Shown in pieces: positions 24,167-32,773 of a DNA stretch of 64,000 nucleotides. The translations under genes were made by a program, and so were the position numbers. The DNA is from Bacillota bacterium. GTDB taxonomy: Bacteria; Bacillota; Clostridia; Peptostreptococcales; Anaerovoracaceae. The stretch lies in assembly GCA_030526355.1 (NCBI GenBank), contig JAUNDC010000014.1:1-64000 (forward strand), read 5' to 3'. The notes beneath the pieces are model-generated. The model saw only the letters and a list, made by a program, of their open reading frames with translations. It was not told the DNA's origin and searched no databases. Each line of letters opens with the position of its first letter. The first letter of the stretch is position 1.

Positions 24167-25003
24167 ATGAGTGATAACTGGGTTGTTCAGAACCTGCAGA
24201 ACACACTCGGTACCTGGAATGAGAAGCTGGCAGAGATATGGACACTGCTGACACAGTCGCCGAAGGAATTCAAGGGCGGCGCCATATGGAATGTAATAGT
24301 AAATATACACGGAGCACTGCAGGCAATCGGAATAGCCCTGCTGGTGCTCTTTTTTCTTGTAGGCGTTGTGAAGACCTGCGGCAGCTTTGCGGAGGTAAAG
24401 AAGCCGGAGATGGCTGTGAAGCTGTTTGTGAGATTTGCCATTGCCAAGGGAGTTGTGACCTATGGCCTTGAACTGATGATGGCTATTTTCGATATTGTCC
24501 AGGGAATGATTTCAACCATCATGAAATCTGCAGGTGTGTTCGGCAACAACAAAGCGACACTGCCAAAAGAAATGATTAACGCCATTGAGGATTGCGGATT
24601 TTTCGAGAGCATTCCGCTGTGGGCGGTCACACTCATCGGAAGTCTGGTGATAACAGTGCTTTCATTCATCATGATACTGACTGTTTACGGAAGGTTTTTT
24701 AAGCTGTATATCTACACCGCAATCGCGCCGATACCGCTTGCAACCTTTGCTGGTCAGCCGACAGAGAACATCGGCAAAAGCTTTCTCAAAAGCTACGCCG
24801 GAGTCTGCCTTGAAGGCGCGGTTATCATACTGGCATGCATCATTTTCAGCAAGTTTGCATCAACACCGCCGGTAATAGACAAGGATGCAGCAGTAGTGAC
24901 TATGGTGTGGTCATATATCGGTGAGCTGGCATTTAACATGCTGATTCTGGTGGGAACGGTTAAGATGGCAGATCGCATTGTTCATGAAGCAATGGGTATT
25001 TAA
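24167..25003 (+). CDS. VirB6/TrbL-like channel membrane protein
   Basis: A 278-residue polytopic membrane protein with about five to six hydrophobic segments, including IGIALLVLFFLVGVVK, LIGSLVITVLSFIMILTVYG and LEGAVIILACIIFSKFA, and the motif YTAIAPIPLATFAG. This layout is that of VirB6/TrbL-type inner-membrane channel proteins of Gram-positive conjugation systems. It leads the block virB6-DUF5688-prgI-virB4-hydrolase. Confidence 0.8.
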   Translation: MSDNWVVQNLQNTLGTWNEKLAEIWTLLTQSPKEFKGGAIWNVIVNIHGALQAIGIALLVLFFLVGVVKTCGSFAEVKKPEMAVKLFVRFAIAKGVVTYGLELMMAIFDIVQGMISTIMKSAGVFGNNKATLPKEMINAIEDCGFFESIPLWAVTLIGSLVITVLSFIMILTVYGRFFKLYIYTAIAPIPLATFAGQPTENIGKSFLKSYAGVCLEGAVIILACIIFSKFASTPPVIDKDAAVVTMVWSYIGELAFNMLILVGTVKMADRIVHEAMGI

Positions 25004-25020
25004 AGTTAGGAGGTAAGAGA

Positions 25021-25980
25021 ATGAATCAGAAAGAATTTTACGATGAAGTAATTGAGGCGGTAAAGAGAAACATTCCCGAGGAGCTTAGGGATGAACTGAG
25101 TGTTGAGCTTAAGGAGGTAATAAAGAACAATGACATTGTTCTGCATGGCGTGGTAATAAAGGCTCCTGAGCAGAATGTGGTGCCGACAATATATATCGAG
25201 GATTGTATAGAGAGTATGCCTGATAATGCGAGCCTTGATGATATTGCAGGTGCGATTATCGAAACTTATGCAAAAGGAATGATGGAGGCACCGGAAGTTG
25301 ACAACCTGTCTCTTAAATTCGAGGACATAAAAGATATGCTGCAGATTCAGGTGGTTGAGGCGAGCAGGAATATGGACAGGCTCAAGGAACTTGTATATAA
25401 GCCGCTTGAAGAGGGAATGGTGATGCTGGCATATGTTGTTGTAAGAGAGGATGATAACGGAAGTTATCGTTTCGCGCTTCCCAAATCCATAGCGGATTCA
25501 TATAGCTATGACATTGACAAGGTGTTTGATGCTGCAATTGCTAACTCTATGGAAAAGAATGCTCCCGTTCTTTCGGACATGATGAGCATGATAGTTAATA
25601 TGGGTGAGGCAGAATATACAAATCCACTGAAGGATGACTTCAGAATCAATGTCGGCGAGAATATGTATGTCCTCAGCAACAGCAGTGGAGTTATGGGAGC
25701 ATCGGCGCTCTATTACCCTGATGTTAAGGAGAGGATTGCGGATGCCTTTGGAGAGAATTATTATGTGCTCCCATCCAGCCTTCACGAAGTTATTCTTGTG
25801 CCGGAGAGCGCGGGTATTGAGATTGAGCACCTTAGGGCTATGGTGAAGGATGCTAACAGAAGTGTTGTTGACAGCAAGGATGTCCTGAGTGACAAGGTGC
25901 TCATGTATGACAGGGAAAACCACAGACTCATAGAGCCGAAGGCACCGGAGAGAAGCGGCAGCGAAAGGAGTGAGAGATAG
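25021..25980 (+). CDS. DUF5688 protein
   Basis: A 319-residue acidic soluble protein that matches the DUF5688 family common in Lachnospiraceae ICEs: MNQKEFYDEVIEAVKRNIP at the N-terminus, VLHGVVIKAPEQNVVPTIYI, and in the C-terminal half YVLSNSSGVMGASALYYPDV and YYVLPSSLHEVILVPE. The function is unknown. It lies between the VirB6-like and PrgI genes and its stop overlaps the next GTG start by one base. Confidence 0.78.
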   Translation: MNQKEFYDEVIEAVKRNIPEELRDELSVELKEVIKNNDIVLHGVVIKAPEQNVVPTIYIEDCIESMPDNASLDDIAGAIIETYAKGMMEAPEVDNLSLKFEDIKDMLQIQVVEASRNMDRLKELVYKPLEEGMVMLAYVVVREDDNGSYRFALPKSIADSYSYDIDKVFDAAIANSMEKNAPVLSDMMSMIVNMGEAEYTNPLKDDFRINVGENMYVLSNSSGVMGASALYYPDVKERIADAFGENYYVLPSSLHEVILVPESAGIEIEHLRAMVKDANRSVVDSKDVLSDKVLMYDRENHRLIEPKAPERSGSERSER

Positions 25981-26426
25981 TGGAGGTCAGAGTCAACAAA
26001 GATATTAAGGAATACAAAGAGAATATGTTTTTCGGACTGACACTTCGTCAGTTCATTTTTTCTGTCCTTGGATGCATTGTTGCTGTGATTCTGTATTTTG
26101 CACTGAAAGATAAGCTGGGTCTTGAGGTTGCCACCTGGGTATGCGTACTCGGAGTGGCTCCTTTTGCCGCTCTGGGCTTTCTTAGGTATAACGGGATGCC
26201 TGCGGAGCAGGTGTTTATCGCATGGCTCAGGACCAAATGGATTAATCCGAGGAAATACTTGTCGCAGCCGGCAAGCTACTACTATGAAGCGATGGAGGAG
26301 AGCATAGCAATGAGACAGGGGAGCCTGACAAGAAAGGAACTTAGATCGATACGCAGAAGAGACAGAAGGCAGACAAAGGCCGAGGCAAAAGCAAAGCGTA
26401 AGTCCGGAAAGAGAAGGAGGCGATAG
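25980..26426 (+). CDS. prgI: PrgI-family conjugation membrane protein
   Basis: A 148-residue protein from GTG 25980. The start VRVNKDIKEYKENMFFGLTL is the PrgI signature; two membrane helices follow (about 25-42 and 48-66), then RYNGMPAEQVFIAWLRTKW and a basic tail. PrgI proteins (VirB3-like) pair with the VirB4 ATPase encoded directly after it. Its tail is rich in Lys/Arg. Confidence 0.88.
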   Translation: MEVRVNKDIKEYKENMFFGLTLRQFIFSVLGCIVAVILYFALKDKLGLEVATWVCVLGVAPFAALGFLRYNGMPAEQVFIAWLRTKWINPRKYLSQPASYYYEAMEESIAMRQGSLTRKELRSIRRRDRRQTKAEAKAKRKSGKRRRR

Positions 26427-26428
26427 TA

Positions 26429-28768
26429 TTGATAAAGACACTAAAGAATATTGATAAGCAGGAGCACCAGAGATATAAGGTGCCGAAAACGGTGCAGGAC
26501 CTCATTCCTGTGCAGACAGTATATGACGATGGGATATTTCAGGTGATGCCGAACATGTTCAGCAAAACATTCAGGTTCGAGGATATCAACTATGCTGTTG
26601 CATCGGGAGAGGACAAGGCATCAATGTTTCTGAAGTACAGTGAGATTCTTAACTCCCTTGACAGTGGAGCGACTACGAAGATTACAATCAATAATCGCCG
26701 TATGGACAAGAGGGAGATAGCGAGAGATATCCTGATTCCGTCAAGAAAAGACAGGCTTGACCTTTACAGAAAGGAATATAACAAAATTCTTCTTGAGAAG
26801 GCTACAGGCACGACGGCCATGGTTCAGGATAAGTATCTTACCATCTCGGTATATAAGCAGAGCATAGAAGATGCGAGATCGTATTTTGCCAGAGTAGGTG
26901 CAGAGCTGGGGCAGCACTTCTCGAGGCTTGGCTCAAGACTTATTGAGATAAGCGGTGAGGAGAGACTTAAGATGCTGTTTAACTTCTATCGTATTGGCGA
27001 GGAGTCTTCATTTAACTTCGATATCAGCCAGTGGGCAAGGCGCGGTCACAGCTTCAAAGACTATATCTCACCTGACAGCATTGAAGTGTTTGATGACTAC
27101 TTCAAGCTTGGCGAGAAATACGGAAGAGTGATGTTCCTGAAGGATTATGCCAACTATATCAAGGACGACATCATAACAGAGCTTACTGATATTTCACGCA
27201 ACCTGATGCTGAGCATAGATGTTGTTCCCATTCCTACCGATGAGGCGGTAAGGCAGGTCGAGAATCTTATGCTTGGTGTTGAGACGAATGCCGCCAACTG
27301 GCAGCGCCGCCAGAACGCCAACAATAATTTCTCTGCCATGCTTCCGTATGACCTGGAGCTTCAGAGAAAGGAAACAAAGGAGTTCCTGGAGGATCTGACC
27401 ACGAGAGACCAGAGGATGATGTTCGCTGTCCTCACGCTTGTTCACATGGCAGATACCAAGAAGCAGCTTGACGATGATACTGAAGCCATTATGACTGCAG
27501 CAAGAAAGAAGCTCTGCCAGCTTTCAATCCTTAAGTGGCAGCAGATGGACGGTCTCAATACTGCACTTCCTATCGGAGTGAGAAAGATAAAGGTGATGAG
27601 AACGCTGACTACAGAGAGCCTTGCTGTGCTGATGCCCTTCAGAGTGCAGGAGATAGCACACAAGCACGGTATTTATTACGGACAGAATGCGATATCCAAG
27701 AATATGATTGTCGCAGACAGACGGCAGCTTATGAACGGCAACTCATTCATTCTCGGTGTATCGGGCTCGGGCAAGTCTTTTGCGGGCAAAAATGAAATCG
27801 TCAATCTGATGCTTTCTGCGGATGTTGATATTATTCTTGTAGATCCGGAGCGAGAATACTCGGCTCTTGTGAGAGCAATGGGCGGAGAAGTCATTCATAT
27901 TTCGGCAACATCTCCTAACCATATCAATGCAATGGATCTTAACCGTGAATACGGCGACGGAGCAAACCCTGTAATTCTGAAATCTGAATTCGTGCTGTCA
28001 CTGTGCGAGCAGCTGATAGGAAACGGCAGCCTCGGAGCCAAACAGAAGTCCATTATTGACAGATGCACGGCGAGGGTCTACTGGAACTATCAGGAGAATG
28101 GATATACGGGGCTTCCGCCGACACTTCAGGACTTCCATGCCGAGCTTATGATGCAGCCGGAACCTGAAGCCAAAGAGCTTGCACTTGCCATCGAGCTTTT
28201 CACTAAGGGCTCCCTTAACACCTTTGCAAAGCATACAAATGTTGATAACAACAACAGGCTCATATGCTTCGATATCCTTGACCTTGGCAAGCAGCTTATG
28301 CCGATCGGAATGCTTGTGGTTCTCGACAGTATCCTTAACAGAATCACCAGAAACAGAGCGCAGGGAAGACAGACCTTCATATTCATTGATGAGATCTACG
28401 TTCTCTTTCAACATGAGTATTCGGCAAACTTCCTTTTCACGCTCTGGAAAAGAGTTCGTAAGTACGGAGCATTCTGCACAGGTCTTACCCAGAACGTGGA
28501 GGATCTGCTTCAGTCGCATACAGCCAGAGCAATGCTGGCTAACTCGGAGTTCCTGATTATGCTCAACCAGGCACCAACCGATAAGCACGAGCTGGCCAAG
28601 CTCATCAATATTTCAAATGAGCAGATGAACTATATCACAGATGTGAATCCGGGCTGCGGACTCATTAAGGTCGGCAGCTCGCTTGTGCCGTTTGAGAACA
28701 AATTCCCGAGAAACACCAGCCTGTACAAGCTTATGACCAGTAAGCCGGGAGAGGCAATCTACGGATAA
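26429..28768 (+). CDS. virB4: VirB4-family conjugation ATPase
   Basis: A 779-residue ATPase powering the mating channel. Walker A is GVSGSGKS (443-450) and Walker B is in TFIFIDEIYVLFQ; RVRKYGAFCTGLTQNVEDLL and the final FENKFPRNTSLYKLMTSKP are typical of this family. The N-terminal half is the VirB4/TraE-type membrane-interacting domain. It starts at TTG 26429 after AAGGAGGCGATAGTA, two bases beyond prgI. Confidence 0.94.
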   Translation: MIKTLKNIDKQEHQRYKVPKTVQDLIPVQTVYDDGIFQVMPNMFSKTFRFEDINYAVASGEDKASMFLKYSEILNSLDSGATTKITINNRRMDKREIARDILIPSRKDRLDLYRKEYNKILLEKATGTTAMVQDKYLTISVYKQSIEDARSYFARVGAELGQHFSRLGSRLIEISGEERLKMLFNFYRIGEESSFNFDISQWARRGHSFKDYISPDSIEVFDDYFKLGEKYGRVMFLKDYANYIKDDIITELTDISRNLMLSIDVVPIPTDEAVRQVENLMLGVETNAANWQRRQNANNNFSAMLPYDLELQRKETKEFLEDLTTRDQRMMFAVLTLVHMADTKKQLDDDTEAIMTAARKKLCQLSILKWQQMDGLNTALPIGVRKIKVMRTLTTESLAVLMPFRVQEIAHKHGIYYGQNAISKNMIVADRRQLMNGNSFILGVSGSGKSFAGKNEIVNLMLSADVDIILVDPEREYSALVRAMGGEVIHISATSPNHINAMDLNREYGDGANPVILKSEFVLSLCEQLIGNGSLGAKQKSIIDRCTARVYWNYQENGYTGLPPTLQDFHAELMMQPEPEAKELALAIELFTKGSLNTFAKHTNVDNNNRLICFDILDLGKQLMPIGMLVVLDSILNRITRNRAQGRQTFIFIDEIYVLFQHEYSANFLFTLWKRVRKYGAFCTGLTQNVEDLLQSHTARAMLANSEFLIMLNQAPTDKHELAKLINISNEQMNYITDVNPGCGLIKVGSSLVPFENKFPRNTSLYKLMTSKPGEAIYG

Positions 28769-28775
28769 TAACGAT

Positions 28776-28880
28776 GGGATGCTGGAGCATCCCTGATACA
28801 TGCTCCATCACAAACCTGCGGGCCGCGGGACTACATGGGACTTGGGATGAATCATAGTCCTTTTATTTTGCATGAAATAC
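28776..28880 (+). promoter_or_regulatory. Candidate attenuator between virB4 and the wall hydrolase
   Basis: Two mutually exclusive hairpins can form: GGGATGCT-GG-AGCATCCC (28776-28793) and GGAGCAT...ATGCTCC (28784-28790 with 28800-28806). A third, GGACTA...TAGTCC, ends in TTTTATTTT near 28857-28870. Competing hairpins ahead of a T-rich one suggest attenuation of the hydrolase gene; this is inference. Confidence 0.45.
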
Positions 28881-28896
28881 GGAAAGGAGGAATCAT

Positions 28897-30447
28897 ATGG
28901 CTGATATAAAGGTTCGGGAAGTCAGCAAAGGAACCATAAAAACCATCGACCGCAGCATTGCCTCTTCGAGGAGAAGCAGAAATGCTGCATCAGAGATAAA
29001 GACACAGACAGGAAATCATCTTAGAAATGATGATAACAGCCCGGCAGAATACGCAGCGGGCCAAATGGAATACGGAATCCGCGAGGCAGGATATCTATCA
29101 AGAAAAACTGCCGCAGGTGCTGCGCCTTATGTCGCACGGGGCACACGAAAGGCAGTTGAGTCCTACAGAATAAAGCAGGCTTCGAAGCAGCTTAAAAGTC
29201 AGAGAATCAAAACAAAACCGGAAGCTGCTGCCGGTCATAATCAGATTAAGCTGAGGCCATCTTCAGGGAACAGCTCCATGCAAAAAAGCAGCCTCGTCAA
29301 AGCCCGTAAGCAAATGCAGCAGTCCTCTCAATTATCCAGACAAGCTGCAAAGGCATCGGTGAAGTCTGCAAAACAGATTGCTAAAGGCATCGCAAAAGCC
29401 GCCAGAGCCATTGCGGAAAGCACAAAAGCTCTGATTACTGCCATAGCTGCAGGAGGGTGGATTGCAATCACAGTAATATTCTGCTGCGTTATCTTCGGCG
29501 CGGCCTTTTACTTTTTTGGCGACGAGACGTCTTCCTATATTCCTGTAAGTCCTGAGGTAGAAGCCTATACTCCGGTCATCCAGAAATACGCTGATGAGTA
29601 TGGAATTCCTCAGTACACGGAACTCATCAAAGCTGTCATGATGCAGGAATCGGGCGGCAGAGGCAAAGACCCGATGCAGGCATCAGAATGCGGCTACAAC
29701 AAGAAGTATCCAAGAAAACCGAATGGCATTAAGGATCCCGAGTATTCCATAGACTGCGGAGTTCATTATCTCAGCGACAACCTTGCTGCTGCAAAGGCCA
29801 AAAGCCCTGTGGACATGGACAGAATAAAGCTGGCACTTCAGGGATACAACTTCGGTTCAGGCTATATCTCATGGGCTGTGAAAAAGTACGGCGGCTACAG
29901 CTACGCAGGTGCGATTGAATTCTCAGAGCAGCAGGCAAAGAAAAACGGATGGGATTCATACGGAGATCCGGACTATGTAGAGCATGTTCTCAGGTACTAT
30001 CCTTACGGCAATTATTCATACGACGTTGTCAATACCGGCCCAGGAAAGCTCGGTCTGCCAATCAAAGGAATGAAGCGAGGAAACATCTCATCGCATTTCG
30101 GTCCGAGAAGCTCACCGGGAGGATTCGGCTCGAGCTATCATCAGGGTCTTGATATTGCTTTCCCAATGGGAACCAAGATCCTCGCATGTGAAACTGGAAC
30201 GGTGACAAGTGCAGGATGGAATGGCGGCCTTGGCAAATGCGTTATTATAAAGCACAACGACAGCCTGCAGACCGTATACGGACACATGAGTCAGATTTCT
30301 GTCAAAAGAGGGCAGAAGGTAGTGCGCGGACAGTATATAGGAAATGTGGGAAGCACAGGCAATTCCACAGGACCGCATCTGCATCTTGGGGTAAAGCTGA
30401 ATGGAAAGTATGTGAATCCTGAGAAGGGATGGTTGAGCATACCTTGA
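28897..30447 (+). CDS. Bifunctional wall hydrolase (lysozyme-like plus M23 peptidase)
   Basis: A 516-residue conjugation hydrolase. Residues 1-175 are basic and helical and face the cytoplasm; a membrane helix covers about 183-207. Then comes a lysozyme-like domain (about 224-370) with catalytic Glu251 in MMQESGG and ALQGYNFGSGYI, and an M23 metallopeptidase domain (about 385-510) with HQGLD (His415, Asp419) and HLHLG (His494, His496). It would open peptidoglycan for the mating pore, like Tn916 Orf14, but with M23 in place of an NlpC/P60 domain. AAAGGAGGAATCAT precedes the start. It is the last transfer gene before the defence operon. Confidence 0.9.
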   Translation: MADIKVREVSKGTIKTIDRSIASSRRSRNAASEIKTQTGNHLRNDDNSPAEYAAGQMEYGIREAGYLSRKTAAGAAPYVARGTRKAVESYRIKQASKQLKSQRIKTKPEAAAGHNQIKLRPSSGNSSMQKSSLVKARKQMQQSSQLSRQAAKASVKSAKQIAKGIAKAARAIAESTKALITAIAAGGWIAITVIFCCVIFGAAFYFFGDETSSYIPVSPEVEAYTPVIQKYADEYGIPQYTELIKAVMMQESGGRGKDPMQASECGYNKKYPRKPNGIKDPEYSIDCGVHYLSDNLAAAKAKSPVDMDRIKLALQGYNFGSGYISWAVKKYGGYSYAGAIEFSEQQAKKNGWDSYGDPDYVEHVLRYYPYGNYSYDVVNTGPGKLGLPIKGMKRGNISSHFGPRSSPGGFGSSYHQGLDIAFPMGTKILACETGTVTSAGWNGGLGKCVIIKHNDSLQTVYGHMSQISVKRGQKVVRGQYIGNVGSTGNSTGPHLHLGVKLNGKYVNPEKGWLSIP

Positions 30448-30453
30448 TACAAG

Positions 30454-30477
30454 AGGTGGGTAACTATATACCCACCT
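30454..30477 (+). promoter_or_regulatory. Hairpin/dyad upstream of the BREX operon
   Basis: AGGTGGGTA-ACTATA-TACCCACCT is a perfect 9-bp inverted repeat located seven bases after the hydrolase stop and about 15 bases upstream of the -35 of the BREX promoter. It lacks a T-run. It could be a weak terminator for the transfer genes or an operator for the WYL regulator (BrxR proteins bind inverted repeats upstream of their own gene); both are inference. Confidence 0.6.
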
Positions 30478-30491
30478 ACTATCTATACATA

Positions 30492-30520
30492 TTGAATTGT
30501 TTAATTTTTTATGCTATCAT
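30492..30520 (+). promoter_or_regulatory. Promoter of the BREX operon
   Basis: TTGAAT (30492-30497), a 17-base spacer and TATCAT (30515-30520) with an extended TGC just before the -10. It is the only good promoter seen ahead of the 19 genes that follow. The leader to ATG 30605 is about 75-80 bases. Confidence 0.65.
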
Positions 30521-30604
30521 ATAAACTGTATAGGTGCAACTAATTATATTTTTTAAGTAGGAGAATACTGAAACTTTAGAAGCAATATAAGTAGAGGAAT
30601 TGAT

Positions 30605-31585
30605 ATGGTAAATAATTATACGAAGAAAAGATTGCTTTTAATTTTGGAACTTTTATATAAAACGACAGATGAGGAAAATCCAATAAGTACTGTAGGAATC
30701 ATGAAATATCTTGAGAAGAAAGGCCTTTCTATTGACCGAAAGACTTTGGCCAGTGACATTAAGACCCTTACAGAAATGGACTATGATATCGTGACTATAA
30801 AGAGTTCACCTAACAAATACTTCTGGGGTAACAGAACTTTTGAAATTCCAGAATTAAAGATGCTGATAGATGCGGTTTCTTCCGCAAGGTTTATTACCAA
30901 GAAAAAAAGCAAAGAACTTATTGAGAAGATAGCTACTTTAGCTGGTGATGCACAGTATGAAAACATGAATAGACATATTGTTGCAACAGGTAGGGCAAAG
31001 TCTGATAACAAGAAACTTTATTACATAGTGGATACGATATCAGAAGCTATCAATAAAAAGAAGAAAATACAGTTCAAATATACAGAATATAATGCTGATA
31101 AAGAAAAAGTCTTTAGACATGACGGTGAAGTGTACACAGTGAGTCCGTATGTTCTTTACTGGAATGAGGATTATTACTATGTTGTTGGATACTATGATAA
31201 ACGAGAAATGGTGGCAGCGTTCCGGGTGGATAGATTACATACCCCAAAAGTAATTGATGAACAGGCAGTGCCGAAACCTAAAGATTTTAATATAGATGAT
31301 TATGCCAATAAGATTTTTAAGATGTTCGATGGCGAAGAGGCAATTGTGGAGCTTGAATGTGAAAATCATTTGATGAAATATATCATAGACCATTATGGCG
31401 GGAACATCGAAACAAATAGAAATAGTCAGAATACATTTATTGCAAAAGTCCCTGCAACATTAACACCGACATTTTATGCATGGGTGTTCCAGTTCAGCGG
31501 AGGCATAAGAATTATCAGCCCACCGAAAGCAATAGAATGTTTTAATAAAATGTTAGAAGCAAATAAAGGGGATTTTAATGAATAG
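30605..31585 (+). CDS. brxR: WYL-domain regulator (BrxR-like)
   Basis: A 326-residue regulator. An N-terminal winged helix (about 5-75) includes KGLSIDRKTLASDIKTLTEM. A central WYL-type domain (about 125-225) has IQFKYTEYN and SPYVLYWNEDYYYVVGYYD followed by AAFRVDRLH, the WYL signature region, and a C-terminal beta-alpha domain. BrxR proteins repress BREX operons and may sense foreign nucleic acid. ATG 30605 leads the operon and overlaps brxA by eight bases. Confidence 0.85.
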   Translation: MVNNYTKKRLLLILELLYKTTDEENPISTVGIMKYLEKKGLSIDRKTLASDIKTLTEMDYDIVTIKSSPNKYFWGNRTFEIPELKMLIDAVSSARFITKKKSKELIEKIATLAGDAQYENMNRHIVATGRAKSDNKKLYYIVDTISEAINKKKKIQFKYTEYNADKEKVFRHDGEVYTVSPYVLYWNEDYYYVVGYYDKREMVAAFRVDRLHTPKVIDEQAVPKPKDFNIDDYANKIFKMFDGEEAIVELECENHLMKYIIDHYGGNIETNRNSQNTFIAKVPATLTPTFYAWVFQFSGGIRIISPPKAIECFNKMLEANKGDFNE

Positions 31586-32180
31586 TTTAAAATACAGTTC
31601 CGGATTGATGTCCCATTCATTCTGGTTTCATGAATTTAGAACAGTAGTGAAACTAAGAGAAAAGGGCATGGATTACGAGCAAATAAAGAAAAAATGCATA
31701 GAAGAAAACCTTGTTGGAGCAGTAAAGGAGTATAGAGCATTAAGAATAACAAACTATATTATCGCTAGAGTAAAGAACATGGATGATAGACTTGTTGAAC
31801 TATTTTGTGAGTCTGATATGCCTACACAGAAATTAATTAATCTAATTACTGTTATAAGGACCGATAGACTGTTCTTTGAATTTCTATATGAAGTGTATAG
31901 AGAAAAATCTATTATTGGTACAGGCGTTCTGGAGAAAGAAGATGTAAATGTTTTCTTCACTAGGAAGGAATCGCAAAGTGAAGACATAGCGAAGTGGAAA
32001 GACACCACTAAAAAGAGATTAGGTTCTTTGTATCTTAATTTTATGGTAGATGCAAATCTGCTTACAGTGATAGACAAGAAAAGAGCAATAACACCACCAA
32101 TACTGGATGTTGAACTAGAAAGATATTTGCTGGCAAATGGTGAAGATGCAATAGTTAAAGCTTTGACTGGAGAGAATTAG
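31578..32180 (+). CDS. brxA: BREX protein BrxA (DUF1819)
   Basis: A 200-residue protein with the DUF1819 layout: YSSGLMSHSFWFHEFRTVVK at the start, LITVIRTDRLFFEFLYEVYR in the middle, VNVFFTRKESQSEDIAKW and a C-terminal winged-helix-like segment. BrxA binds DNA in characterised type 1 BREX systems, where it is needed for defence. Its start overlaps brxR and brxB follows two bases after the stop. Confidence 0.9.
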   Translation: MNSLKYSSGLMSHSFWFHEFRTVVKLREKGMDYEQIKKKCIEENLVGAVKEYRALRITNYIIARVKNMDDRLVELFCESDMPTQKLINLITVIRTDRLFFEFLYEVYREKSIIGTGVLEKEDVNVFFTRKESQSEDIAKWKDTTKKRLGSLYLNFMVDANLLTVIDKKRAITPPILDVELERYLLANGEDAIVKALTGEN

Positions 32181-32182
32181 AT

Positions 32183-32761
32183 ATGCTTACTTTAGATGAA
32201 AAATTAAATAGAGCCGAGGCTATGATACAAAAGCCGGCGTTTCGTAAGAATAAAGGCTTAGGAAATGAAGTCGGGTATTACATTTTCGACTATCCGGCAG
32301 AGCAGGAACTATATGTTAGGGAAAGGATTGAATACATAAGAAAGAAAAATGAGAATTCTTCTGATGATTATAAAATCGTTGTATTTGACCTGTATGAAAT
32401 TGTAATTGATATTTTAAAGCAAAAGGGATATCTGGAAAAATGCTATGAGTTTGAAAAGAAAAAAGGTTTCGAGAGAATAACAAAATCAGTAGGAAATATG
32501 CTTCGAATAACATCATCAGATAGTCTTATTGTGAAGCATATTAAAGAAAACACGCCAGAGAAAGCGGTCGTGTTTATTGTGGGCATAGGAAAATGTTACC
32601 CAATACTGCGTTCTCATACAGTACTGAATAATTTACATCAGGTAATCGATCATGTACCTGTCGTGATGTTTTATCCAGGCAAGTACGATGGCCAAGAATT
32701 AATATTATTCGGAGAAATTAAAGATGATAACTACTACCGTGCATTTAAGCTAGTGGAGTAA
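32183..32761 (+). CDS. brxB: BREX protein BrxB (DUF1788)
   Basis: A 192-residue protein of the DUF1788 family. FDYPAEQELYVRERIEYIRK, IVVFDLYEIVIDILKQKGY, VVFIVGIGKCYPILRSHTVL and VVMFYPGKYDGQELILFGEI are the conserved blocks. BrxB is an essential small component of type 1 BREX. It lies in the canonical position between brxA and brxC. Confidence 0.92.
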   Translation: MLTLDEKLNRAEAMIQKPAFRKNKGLGNEVGYYIFDYPAEQELYVRERIEYIRKKNENSSDDYKIVVFDLYEIVIDILKQKGYLEKCYEFEKKKGFERITKSVGNMLRITSSDSLIVKHIKENTPEKAVVFIVGIGKCYPILRSHTVLNNLHQVIDHVPVVMFYPGKYDGQELILFGEIKDDNYYRAFKLVE

Positions 32762-32773
32762 GGAGAGCAAGTG

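Noticed and set aside
27998-28588. Antisense frame of 196 codons within virB4
   Set aside because: The opposite strand encodes conserved VirB4 motifs throughout; the antisense product matches nothing.
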